From assembly GCF_014201315.1 (NCBI RefSeq), contig NZ_JACHDY010000002.1, positions 310,001-374,000 of the forward strand: DNA of 64,000 nucleotides, in the 5' to 3' direction. Origin of the DNA: Edaphobacter lichenicola. GTDB taxonomy: Bacteria; Acidobacteriota; Terriglobia; Terriglobales; Acidobacteriaceae. How positions within the stretch are numbered: the stretch's first letter is position 1; every line of letters starts with the position of its first letter. Shown piece after piece: positions 46,417-55,036 of the stretch. The notes under the pieces were generated by a model. The model worked only from the letters and a program-made list of their open reading frames with translations, did no database searches and was not told the DNA's origin. Made by a program: the position numbers and the translations under genes.

Positions 46417-47490
46417 ATGAATAGCAACTCTAAAACTGCCGGCATCAAAGACATCGCACAGGCCCTCGGCATCTCGATCGGCACAGTAGATCGGGCACTC
46501 CATGAACGAACTGGCGTAAGCCCGAAGACCAAAGCACGCGTTCTGCAGATAGCCGAGCAGCTGGGCTACAAACCCAATCTTGCGGCACAGGCATTGAAGC
46601 TCAATCGAAGAATCGAAATTGCAGCCGTTCTTCCAAAACAGATCTCCCACTTTTTCGACCCACTGCGAGCCGGGATACGGGCTGCCGCCGAGGCAACTGT
46701 AGGCTTGCATGTAAAAGTCACTTTTTATGAGTACCAGCGGCTCGGCCAGGGCGATGTCGAACTGCTGGAGGCAAGATTGAAGGACAAATACGACGGCATT
46801 ATCTTCACGCCAGGCAATCCGAGAAAACTTGATCCAGTCATTCGTCGCCTGACCGCGCACGGCACGGCGATGCTTTGCGTTGCCAGCGATGCACCTGGCA
46901 GTGACCGCATTGGCCTGGTCTCCGCACACGCCTATACCAGCGGTGCGTTGGCGGCGGAGCTCCTCGCGCACAAGCTCTATCGCAAGACGAACGTCGCAAC
47001 TATCACCGGAGAACTCACCACGCTCGACCACGCCGAAAAGCTTAGAGGCTTCGCAGCCACGCTTGCCATGATCGCTCCCCATCTCAGCTTGCTCCCCGCA
47101 GTGGAATCTCATGAACGCCCAAAGGAAGCTTACCGACAGACTCTCACGCTGCTCCACGGCGACTCCAAACCACAAGGCCTGTACATAAGCACAGCAAACA
47201 GTATCCCAGTCCTCCAGGCTCTCGAAGAAGAGGGCATGCTTGGAAAGATTCAGGTAGTAACAACCGACCTCTTTCAGGAGTTGGTGCCGCTGATCGAAAC
47301 CGGCAAAATTCTTGCGACCCTCTACCAGCGGCCATTCACACAAGGAAAGGTCGCGTTTGAGAGCCTCATCACGCATCTGCTCGAAGACAAGAAGACCTCT
47401 CCGATGATTCGTCTCGCACCGCATATTATCTTCCGCAGCAACCTCCCGCTTTTTACGGACCGCTTGGATGATCTACCAGACTCAGGGTGA
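46417..47490 (+). CDS. LacI family transcriptional regulator
   Basis: A 357-residue repressor. The N-terminal helix-turn-helix and hinge are clear (IKDIAQALGISIGTVDRALHER, VSPKTKARVLQIAEQLGYKPN... hinge helix AAQALKLN), followed by a periplasmic-binding-protein-like sugar sensor (IEIAAVLPKQISHFFDPLRAGIRAA). It is embedded between glycosidase genes and divergent from GH95, so it most likely controls this locus in response to a sugar released from the glycan. It is the obvious candidate to bind the paired operators near 53.3, 58.6 and 61.6 kb. Confidence 0.93.
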   Translation: MNSNSKTAGIKDIAQALGISIGTVDRALHERTGVSPKTKARVLQIAEQLGYKPNLAAQALKLNRRIEIAAVLPKQISHFFDPLRAGIRAAAEATVGLHVKVTFYEYQRLGQGDVELLEARLKDKYDGIIFTPGNPRKLDPVIRRLTAHGTAMLCVASDAPGSDRIGLVSAHAYTSGALAAELLAHKLYRKTNVATITGELTTLDHAEKLRGFAATLAMIAPHLSLLPAVESHERPKEAYRQTLTLLHGDSKPQGLYISTANSIPVLQALEEEGMLGKIQVVTTDLFQELVPLIETGKILATLYQRPFTQGKVAFESLITHLLEDKKTSPMIRLAPHIIFRSNLPLFTDRLDDLPDSG

Positions 47491-47524
47491 CCCTAAGACC
47501 GGCCCCAGATAAGCTTCTGACGAT

Positions 47525-49543
47525 CTAGTTCCCATTCCCTTCACGCTGAGGAACAAAACGGATCGCGCATCCACCCCCCTTGGCCAGGTGAAGCACTAAC
47601 TCTTCATCTTTCCGGACGGTCTGTCTCTTGATCTCTACGTTTTTGGGATGATCTCCTGCATCCGCCGCATCCTGATAGATCTCCGCAGTGTACCGGCCTG
47701 CCCCAAGAAAGTTCAGCGAGACGCGTAAGTCGCGCGGAGTCCAGTTGGTAATACTTCCCAGATACCATTCCTCCCCGTGACTGCGTGCAATTGTCACGAA
47801 CTCCCCGGGCTCTCCGCTGAGAACATGCATCGAGTCCCATTGGGTGGGGACATCGCGAATAAACTTGAACGCTGGTTGATGCGCATAGGCCAGCGGACTA
47901 TCAGACACCATCTGGAATGGAGTTTGAAAGACAACGTAAAGCGCCAACTGCTGTGCTCGCGTCCCCATCACCATGGGACTTTGATCGCGGCCAACGAAAT
48001 CGTTCTCGGTGACGTTGTCAAAACCGCCCGGAGTGTAGTCCAACGGCCCCGCCACCATGCGCGTGAATGGAAAGACGGTACGGTCGACCGGACTATCTCG
48101 TCGCGCGACCTTGTTGTTTTCCATCCCTAAAACCGCTTCATAGCTGAGCACATTTGGGTACGTACGCTCGATACCCCAGGGCTTGCTGGCTCCGTGAAAG
48201 TCCACCATCAGGTGGTGTTCTGCCGCTTCCCGAGCAACATCGTAATAAAATTTGATCCCGTCCTGATCGTCCCGATTGATGAAATCGATCTTCACGCCTG
48301 CGACGCCCCACTTTTCAAACAGAGGAAAGGCATCCTTCATCTGGTTCATCACCGAAGTGGAGTAGAGCCATATCCAGACCTTGACATTCTTCGTGCTGGC
48401 ATAGCGAATCAGCTCCGGCACATCTACATTGCCGCGCATCTTTGTAATGTCACGTACATCCGCCCAGCCAGCATCGAGCAGCATATAGGGAAACCCGGAT
48501 TGTGCGGCGAAATCCACGTAGTACTCCATGTTCTTCGTGGTGTACTCCGCTTTTCCGTCAGGCCCCAGGTCTCCGGCCCACCAGTTCCATGAAGCCTTTC
48601 CGGGATGAATCCAGCTCGTATCCTGGACGCGATTCGGAGAATTCAGATCCGAGATAATGTTGGACTCCATAAGCTTGCCCGGTTCGTCCGCAACCAGTAG
48701 AACTCGCCACGCCGAGTGATGCGGCAGAGTTCCCGTCAGGGCAAGATTGGGGTCCTCGAATCGCGGCGAAAGCTTCGAGATGAATAGATGACCAGCCCAG
48801 TTGCCCGATGGGTTGGTGACGTACATGGCGGAATTTCCTTCGAGGTCCGCCTCGGTAAGCGTCATCCATGCTGTACCGGGAGAATGCATCAGCAATGGCA
48901 AACCAATCAGAAAACTACTCGAAACCCCTCCCTGATTACTGAAAGCTGTTATAGGCAGCTTCACGTATTCGCTCTCGTAACTGCTTCGATAATTGGGAAG
49001 CGCCAACGCCCAGGTTGTAGCATCTGTGCTAATGCGAAACTCCGTATCCTCCTGCTTCAAACGAAGTTCTTTAATCGCATCCTGCTCGGGTAAGACATAA
49101 CGAAAAGCGATTCCATCGTTGTAGGCGCGCGCCTCAATCTCGAGCGAACGTTTCGGTTCGTTGCCCTCGATAACACGTACAACCACGCTGTTGTACTGAT
49201 CATGAACACTTCCGACCTTACCCGCTATCAGGCTATAGGCGTCGCTACCCCGCCCTGGAGTACTCGCAGCGATTTGTACATTGCTGCCCAGCGCAGGCTG
49301 GTCGCCTAGTTCAAGCGCAAGCGCGGATTGATCGAGCAATGGTCTTCCGCGAAAAGAAACCGAGTAAACCAATTTACCCGCTGCGCCATTGGATTCTTTC
49401 TCCGCAACGGTGGCGAACTGCATGACAAGCCGTTCATCAGGAGACTGCAACGTAACAGGCCCCGACTGCGCGATACCCTCCGAAACACCAGTTACTACTA
49501 ATAAAGCTGACACAACGATCAGACTGCTCAAAACCAAACGCAT
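47525..49543 (-). CDS. Glycoside hydrolase family 97, probable retaining alpha-galactosidase type
   Basis: A 672-residue exported enzyme: signal peptide ending VSEGIAQ, N-terminal beta-sandwich (VTLQSPDERLVMQFATVAE), and a barrel with WAGDLG, YYVDFAAQSGFPYMLLDAGW, VAGVKIDFINRDDQD and LMVDFHGASKPWG. In GH97 the retaining alpha-galactosidases keep a nucleophile Asp at the KxDF position, while the inverting SusB-type glucosidases have Gly; here Asp is present. It therefore probably cleaves alpha-galactosides. Its start is 34 bases from the LacI stop on the other side, and its own upstream region follows the receptor terminator. Confidence 0.92.
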   Translation of the reverse strand: MRLVLSSLIVVSALLVVTGVSEGIAQSGPVTLQSPDERLVMQFATVAEKESNGAAGKLVYSVSFRGRPLLDQSALALELGDQPALGSNVQIAASTPGRGSDAYSLIAGKVGSVHDQYNSVVVRVIEGNEPKRSLEIEARAYNDGIAFRYVLPEQDAIKELRLKQEDTEFRISTDATTWALALPNYRSSYESEYVKLPITAFSNQGGVSSSFLIGLPLLMHSPGTAWMTLTEADLEGNSAMYVTNPSGNWAGHLFISKLSPRFEDPNLALTGTLPHHSAWRVLLVADEPGKLMESNIISDLNSPNRVQDTSWIHPGKASWNWWAGDLGPDGKAEYTTKNMEYYVDFAAQSGFPYMLLDAGWADVRDITKMRGNVDVPELIRYASTKNVKVWIWLYSTSVMNQMKDAFPLFEKWGVAGVKIDFINRDDQDGIKFYYDVAREAAEHHLMVDFHGASKPWGIERTYPNVLSYEAVLGMENNKVARRDSPVDRTVFPFTRMVAGPLDYTPGGFDNVTENDFVGRDQSPMVMGTRAQQLALYVVFQTPFQMVSDSPLAYAHQPAFKFIRDVPTQWDSMHVLSGEPGEFVTIARSHGEEWYLGSITNWTPRDLRVSLNFLGAGRYTAEIYQDAADAGDHPKNVEIKRQTVRKDEELVLHLAKGGGCAIRFVPQREGNGN

Positions 49544-49616
49544 GATGGACGACTCCCAAAGAATGTCACGACCGCAGAATCAATTTGACTATTGAGAATG
49601 CGGCTAAGGTGGATAA

Positions 49617-49653
49617 GGGAAGAGGGAACTCGAAAATAAAGCTCCCTCTTCCC
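49617..49653 (-). terminator. Terminator after the sugar-locus receptor
   Basis: A perfect 11-base-pair stem, arms 49617-49627 and 49643-49653 (GGGAAGAGGGA type), with a 15-base A-rich loop. It lies 40 bases after the receptor stop, between that gene and GH97. There is only a short T-rich tail, so termination may be partial and allow some read-through into GH97. Confidence 0.75.
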
Positions 49654-49692
49654 CGCATATCTACATCTTCACTTTGAGATCCGCACTTTTAT

Positions 49693-52600
49693 TTAGAAAG
49701 CGTATCTCAGTGATAGCTGGAAGAACCGCGCATCCGGCGTATTGTTCTGGAACGTCTTCGGACCGTTGATCAGCCCTCCACTCGCAGTGTTGTCGTGAAT
49801 TGCCGGATTGGCAAGAGTTGGATGGTTGAGAACGTTGAATCCGTCAGCGCGGAACTGGAGAAACTGCTCGTGGAATGTCGTGAAGTTTTTGAAGATCGAC
49901 ATATTCACTCCGTAGTAGCCAGGACCGTAGATCTGATTGGATCGTCCACCGAGATACTGGATCGCTGTCGCGATATCCGTTACTGGTGACGTAATCAAGT
50001 TGCCAGACAGCGGATTGGCAAATGAGCACGGGTTGTAATAGTGTTCACGAGTTCTGGTTTGGGTGGGGCAGCCCGGACCGCCGCCCGGTGCAAAGGGATC
50101 GTTGATTGCGATGGCACGCCTGTCGCCCGCCCCTGAGGGCCCGTTGTTGCTCGGATTGACCGTGAAAGGAGTTCCACTCTGAGCTACCCAGGTTAGGCTG
50201 CTTGACCATCCGCCTGCGGCCAGATCGAGCAGCCTCGAGTGATTCAAGTAGGTTCGCCCGAGCCCAAAGGGCAGAGCGTAGTTGCCATTCAACGTGAATC
50301 GGTTGCGAACATCGTAGACCGAGTTGGTGTATTCATCGATGACTGGAATAATGGCTAACTGCCGATCACCTATTGCCGTCGAGAGACCGCCCGCAGAACT
50401 CGTGTCATCCAATGCGTGAGCCCACGTATAGGTCGCCAGGAAGCTCAACCCATGCGAGACACGCTTCTCGGCTTTAGCCTGCAGCGAGTTGTACGTGCTT
50501 ACACCGCCGTAATGAATCGTTCCGATTCCTCCGAGATCCGGGAACGGTTGCAAGGACTGCGTTCCAGTTCCCGACGGATACAGCGCACGAATCGTATTTG
50601 GATCGTAGTAGGTCCCGAGATGACGCACGACATTACCTACATAGCTGATAGTGCTCGACAGGTTGGACGACCACTGATGCTGGAAGGACAAGTTGTAGTT
50701 CTGGGTGTAGGGTGTCTTGGTATTGCCGTCGGTCGCATGAAACCCAGGGTCATTGACAGCATTCAGCAATCCATTGGCTAGGCCACCAGCCAGACCGGTC
50801 TCAAGAGTAATTCCATTCGAAGGGCAATTCCCCAGAGAACAGCTCACCGGATTGGTATTCACCTGAGCCCTGAAAGGAAACTGATCACCAAGATTATTGC
50901 CTCCATTGCTCTCCAGGCCACCATAGAAGATGCCATAACCCGCTCGAATCACCGTCTGCGAATCCAACTGATACGCCAGGCCTATGCGCGGAGCGAAGTT
51001 TGTCAACTGAGTTGAGACAAGGCGCTCGTTATTCACATACTTGATAGTTACATTGTCCTTCGCCAAAATGGACGGGAACAAAGTGCCGAGAGGAACTGTA
51101 TTCTGAATACTCCTTGGCAACTCCAACGCGCCTGTGCCGGCTCCGTTTGCCAGCGGGGGACCGGGAATAAAGTTTTCCTGACGTCCTGAGTTTTCCTTAT
51201 ACGGCTGGTAGTAGTCGTACCGCACTCCTAGATTGAGCGTAAGCCGGGTGGAAATCTTCCAGTCATCCTGAGCGTACACGGAGTCATACCACCGGGCATC
51301 ATTGACGTTTGGAGCAGTCGAGATTGCCGAAGTGTTGACCTGATCTGCAAGAAAGTCCGCGATGCCGGAACCGGTAGTAAAGGTTGATGAACTATTAACC
51401 GCGGGGTCACTGGTGTAGAGCCCCGTGAAGTAATAGTTCCCCAGAGAAGAAGGTGCATACCGATAGAAGTTTCGAACCGATTGAAACGCCACACCGAACT
51501 TCAGGGAATGGTTCCCCACTGTCTTGGTTACGTTATCTAGGATCTGATAAACATTCTGGGTCTCGTTCGATGTGCCCTGTGAGCCGAAGTTGCTGACTCC
51601 TCCCCCTGACTGCGGAGTGGCATAAACCTGAAACAGTGGCAGACCGCCTTCGTTAGGAGAAAACGGAATACCGCCTAAACCAAGCGTCGGAGCAAGGTCG
51701 ACATTTGCATTTGGCTGAAGGAAGGACGACCTGCCCGCGCTGAAGCTGAAACGAAACTCATTGGCGAGTGTAGGCGTAAAGAAATGAGTCTCACTTCCAA
51801 CAAAGCTCTGGTACAGATTGATGTCGTGCTCTCCTCCGTATCCAGTGCCATCAAGAGGATTGCCAAGCGGAAGGCCATTGACCGCGATCTGATGCACATA
51901 GCTATAACGCGCATACGCTTGATCCTGGGCGGTGATGTTCCAGTCCACGCGATGATCGAACTGAACGGTATTGTTATGGGTTGGAGTATTTACCACGTAG
52001 TTCTGGTAGGTCTTCCCGCCATTCGTATTAGGCTGCGGAAACAGACTAAGTAGATTCTGAGCGACTTTGTTGATCTGGCCTGGGCAAAAGACATTGTTTT
52101 GACCGTTGCAGGACAACGTGTTGGCCGCCCCCCCCCCAGAGTTAGGTTGATAGAGCTGAACCACCTGTCCGTTATTCAAACTCGGATTGAGCAGTTCGGA
52201 GAAATTTCCCTGCCGTATCAATGGCGTGGGCACGGTATACGTACCTGGATTACCGTATGCGATGCGGTTAGCCTCTACATCGCCGAAGTAGAAAAGTTTG
52301 TCACGAATAATTGGAAACCCGAGCGTTCCTCCAAACTGGTTTTCGTGATACGGAGGATTGGTCAGCGCATTCCATGCCTTTGCATCCAGGCTCGTATTGC
52401 GAACATACTCCCACAGGCTGCCATGAATCTTGTTGGTTCCGGATTTGATACTTGCCTGCAATACAGCGCCGGCCGAGTGTCCAAACTCCGCACTGAAGTT
52501 GCTGGTCTGGATACTGAACTCCGACAACGCGTCGGGAGGAGGACGCACGACGTAGCTCGAACCGTTGAGAAAGTCGACGAGATTGGTGTTATTGTCTACG

Positions 52601-53217
52601 CCGTCCAGAATGAAGTTGTTCTGCGACGTACGCTGTCCATTAGCAACGAAGTCTCCTGTGCCACTGCCGCGCGTGTTTCCAAAGGGCGGTGCGACTCCGG
52701 CGGTCAGCTGTGCAATATAGACAAAATTGCGTCCATTGAGAGGCGTAGTGTTGATGGTATCGGTGCTGATCACCTGTCCTACCGAACTGGTTTGGGTCTC
52801 TAGCAGCGGCGCCGCCTCCGTGACGGTCACTGTATCCGATACGGAGCCTGGCTTGAGATCGAAGACGATATTCAATCTTTGCTGGGCGTCCAGGTGGAGA
52901 TTCTCGCGCATGGTTGTCTCGAAGCCTTTCGCAGTGACAACCATCTTGTAGTTGCCGATCTTCAACGGTGAAAACACGTAGAAGCCGCTACCGTTCGAAG
53001 TTCCTTGCAGCACCAGACCCGTATCGACGTTCGTCACAGTGACTGCGGCACCCGGGACTATCGCCCCGCTGCTGTCCTGCACAACCCCCGTTATAGCGCC
53101 CTGGTCGACCTGCGCGACTGCACTCTGGGTTATCATCCACAACCCCAACAAGAACGCAAAGAAGAGCGAATAGAACCTGGCTCCTTCATAACCTCGTATA
53201 AATCGACTCTTTGTCAT
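49693..53217 (-). CDS. Oar-like TonB-dependent receptor of the sugar locus
   Basis: An 1174-residue outer-membrane receptor: signal segment ending ITQSAVAQ, carboxypeptidase-regulatory-like domain (GAITGVVQDSSGAIVPGAAVTVTN), plug with TPLNGRNFVYIAQLTAGV and ILDGVDNNTN, and a barrel ending FFQLSLRYAF with terminal Phe. No SusD-like partner is present, as usual for Acidobacteria. It probably transports oligosaccharides into the periplasm for the locus glycosidases. The ATG at 53217 has GAGGG seven bases upstream. The coding strand carries ten consecutive G (52128-52137) within SGGGAAN. Its promoter carries two operators (see 53329 and 53441). Confidence 0.93.
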   Translation of the reverse strand: MTKSRFIRGYEGARFYSLFFAFLLGLWMITQSAVAQVDQGAITGVVQDSSGAIVPGAAVTVTNVDTGLVLQGTSNGSGFYVFSPLKIGNYKMVVTAKGFETTMRENLHLDAQQRLNIVFDLKPGSVSDTVTVTEAAPLLETQTSSVGQVISTDTINTTPLNGRNFVYIAQLTAGVAPPFGNTRGSGTGDFVANGQRTSQNNFILDGVDNNTNLVDFLNGSSYVVRPPPDALSEFSIQTSNFSAEFGHSAGAVLQASIKSGTNKIHGSLWEYVRNTSLDAKAWNALTNPPYHENQFGGTLGFPIIRDKLFYFGDVEANRIAYGNPGTYTVPTPLIRQGNFSELLNPSLNNGQVVQLYQPNSGGGAANTLSCNGQNNVFCPGQINKVAQNLLSLFPQPNTNGGKTYQNYVVNTPTHNNTVQFDHRVDWNITAQDQAYARYSYVHQIAVNGLPLGNPLDGTGYGGEHDINLYQSFVGSETHFFTPTLANEFRFSFSAGRSSFLQPNANVDLAPTLGLGGIPFSPNEGGLPLFQVYATPQSGGGVSNFGSQGTSNETQNVYQILDNVTKTVGNHSLKFGVAFQSVRNFYRYAPSSLGNYYFTGLYTSDPAVNSSSTFTTGSGIADFLADQVNTSAISTAPNVNDARWYDSVYAQDDWKISTRLTLNLGVRYDYYQPYKENSGRQENFIPGPPLANGAGTGALELPRSIQNTVPLGTLFPSILAKDNVTIKYVNNERLVSTQLTNFAPRIGLAYQLDSQTVIRAGYGIFYGGLESNGGNNLGDQFPFRAQVNTNPVSCSLGNCPSNGITLETGLAGGLANGLLNAVNDPGFHATDGNTKTPYTQNYNLSFQHQWSSNLSSTISYVGNVVRHLGTYYDPNTIRALYPSGTGTQSLQPFPDLGGIGTIHYGGVSTYNSLQAKAEKRVSHGLSFLATYTWAHALDDTSSAGGLSTAIGDRQLAIIPVIDEYTNSVYDVRNRFTLNGNYALPFGLGRTYLNHSRLLDLAAGGWSSSLTWVAQSGTPFTVNPSNNGPSGAGDRRAIAINDPFAPGGGPGCPTQTRTREHYYNPCSFANPLSGNLITSPVTDIATAIQYLGGRSNQIYGPGYYGVNMSIFKNFTTFHEQFLQFRADGFNVLNHPTLANPAIHDNTASGGLINGPKTFQNNTPDARFFQLSLRYAF

Positions 53218-53328
53218 TTCAGTGCCCTCTCTAACTATCGGTTTCTCAGCTGTTACCACTACAGGCCTCGCATAATCGAAAAATAATAACCAGCATCAGT
53301 TGCCCAACTCCAGATGGTGATTCGTAAT

Positions 53329-53346
53329 GTGTACGTTACCGGAAAA
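53329..53346 (-). promoter_or_regulatory. Operator O1 of the receptor gene
   Basis: GTGTACGTTACCGGAAAA on the plus strand, placed directly after the -10 box so that a bound repressor would cover the transcription start. Same motif and position as at 58557 and 61646. Confidence 0.75.
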
Positions 53347-53347
53347 C

Positions 53348-53377
53348 ACGGTATGCCTCTATAATAGAGACTGTCAA
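53348..53377 (-). promoter_or_regulatory. Promoter of the receptor gene
   Basis: Perfect TTGACA (53372-53377 read leftward), 18-base spacer, TACCGT -10 (53348-53353). Confidence 0.7.
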
Positions 53378-53440
53378 GTATAATTATTAACTCTCTTTTT
53401 CTAGTTGTAACTACCCTGCGTGGATGCTTCCCAAGAATTC

Positions 53441-53458
53441 GTGTACGTTCCCATAAAT
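53441..53458 (-). promoter_or_regulatory. Upstream operator O2 of the receptor gene
   Basis: GTGTACGTTCCCATAAAT, 112 bases upstream of O1 in the direction of transcription. It matches O1 at most positions and could support looping. Confidence 0.6.
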
Positions 53459-53599
53459 GAGCCAATCTAATGAGCTTCCGCAACGGGTGCGTTGGAAATA
53501 GTTGCATGCCATGGGCTTAGCTGGCGCTGAATCCGCAACAGTGATTTTTCGCTGGCGGAGTTCGTCGCGAGCATTCGATCTCGATAAGGAATGGCCCCG

Positions 53600-55033
53600 T
53601 CACTTCACTGAAAGTACTTGAGCTTCAATCTCTTCAAGAGTTCGCCCTTTCGTCTCAGGCACGAAGAAGAAGACGAAAGCCACACCCAGCACGCAGATGA
53701 CTCCATACCCTAAGAAAGTACCTGAGCTGCCGAGCGCATGATTAATCAGAGGAAAGGTATAAGTCAGCACAAAGGATGCTATCCAGAGGGCGCTCACAGC
53801 GATAGAGACCGCCTGGGAGCGAACTCGGTTCGGAAAAATCTCGGAGATCAGAACCCAGGTAACAGGGGCCAGAGTGAGGGCGTAACACGCGATCGCACTC
53901 AGCGTCAGCACCAGAACTGCGCTGCCATGCCAGCCTGCACGATAAGCCATTCCAGAGAGTAAGTGAGAGATACCTATACCAATACACCCAAACAGCATCA
54001 TCGGACGGCGTCCGACGCGATCGACGATCAGCATTGCCATGACGGTGAAGATAAGATTGATGGCTCCCGTAATCACGATGTTGAGGAGGATGTCGTTTTC
54101 CCCATACCCCGCGCTGCGATAAACCTCGGCTGCGTAGTTGAAGAGGATGTTGATGCCTGTCCATTGCTGCAGCACGGCCAGAGCCGCTCCTATCAGCACT
54201 ATCTTCCGAACACCCGGTAACCAGAGTTCTCTCCATGAGGTTTTCAGGGCCGTTTCCAGTTGCAGTGTTTTTTTAATGTTCGCGCCCTCGCTCAACGCAT
54301 AGGAGAGCCCTCCAACCTTGGTCAAGACTTTATAGGCAGAAGCTTCATCGCCTTTGGCCAACAGCCAACGCGGACTCTCGGGAATGAAGAGGGACATGAC
54401 CGTAAACATAATTGCCGGCACCATAACGGCGCAGAACATCCAACGCCATCCATACTGGACGTTCCACGTCTGTAGAAATACTGCATGACTTATCCGATCC
54501 GGAATCGGACGAGCAATCTGCCAGTTTGCAATCTGCGCTAATAAGATACCGACCACAATGGCAAACTGATTGAGACTGACCAGACGGCCTCGAACGGGCG
54601 CCGGACTGATCTCCGCAATGTAGAGAGGGGAGATATTCGAGCTAAGTCCAATCGCTGTGCCACCGATAATGCGCCAAAAGATGAACGCCGAAAAGGAATA
54701 GGTCCAGCCAGTCAGCCCTGAGGAGATCGCAAAGAGAATCGCAGAGACAAGAAGTACCCGCCTGCGCCCGAAGCGATCTCCCAGGTATCCAGCCGCGAAG
54801 GATCCCACGAAACAGCCAACCAGAGCGCAGCTGTTGGCCCATCCTACGAGTTGCTCAGAATTGAGTTGGAAATAAGCCTCATAGAATTGCCGAGCTCCGC
54901 CGATCACCACCCAGTCATAACCAAACAGCAGCCCTCCCATCGCCGCCACCAGCGTAATAGCCCAAAGGTAAACGGTGTTTTGAACCTCGATCGGCGAAAC
55001 GTCCGTACCAGGACGAACAGGAAGAGTTTGCAT
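53600..55033 (-). CDS. MFS sugar porter (XylE/GalP-like)
   Basis: A 477-residue inner-membrane symporter with twelve predicted helices. Sugar-porter marks are all present: GYLGDRFGRRRVLL, the PESPRWLLAKG motif after helix 6, VDRVGRRPMML, and the C-terminal VPETKGRTLEEIE. It likely imports galactose or another monosaccharide released by the locus enzymes with protons. The gene starts three bases after the stop of the DUF5107-TPR gene, so they are one operon under the promoter at 58578. Confidence 0.93.
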   Translation of the reverse strand: MQTLPVRPGTDVSPIEVQNTVYLWAITLVAAMGGLLFGYDWVVIGGARQFYEAYFQLNSEQLVGWANSCALVGCFVGSFAAGYLGDRFGRRRVLLVSAILFAISSGLTGWTYSFSAFIFWRIIGGTAIGLSSNISPLYIAEISPAPVRGRLVSLNQFAIVVGILLAQIANWQIARPIPDRISHAVFLQTWNVQYGWRWMFCAVMVPAIMFTVMSLFIPESPRWLLAKGDEASAYKVLTKVGGLSYALSEGANIKKTLQLETALKTSWRELWLPGVRKIVLIGAALAVLQQWTGINILFNYAAEVYRSAGYGENDILLNIVITGAINLIFTVMAMLIVDRVGRRPMMLFGCIGIGISHLLSGMAYRAGWHGSAVLVLTLSAIACYALTLAPVTWVLISEIFPNRVRSQAVSIAVSALWIASFVLTYTFPLINHALGSSGTFLGYGVICVLGVAFVFFFVPETKGRTLEEIEAQVLSVK

Positions 55034-55036
55034 AGG

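Larger units (their letters stand above)
53218..53599. other. Intergenic regulatory region of the sugar-locus receptor
   Basis: 382 bases. It contains the receptor promoter (53348-53377), the start-site operator (53329-53346) and an upstream operator (53441-53458). The part from 53460 to 53599, downstream of the sugar porter, shows nothing else. Confidence 0.7.
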
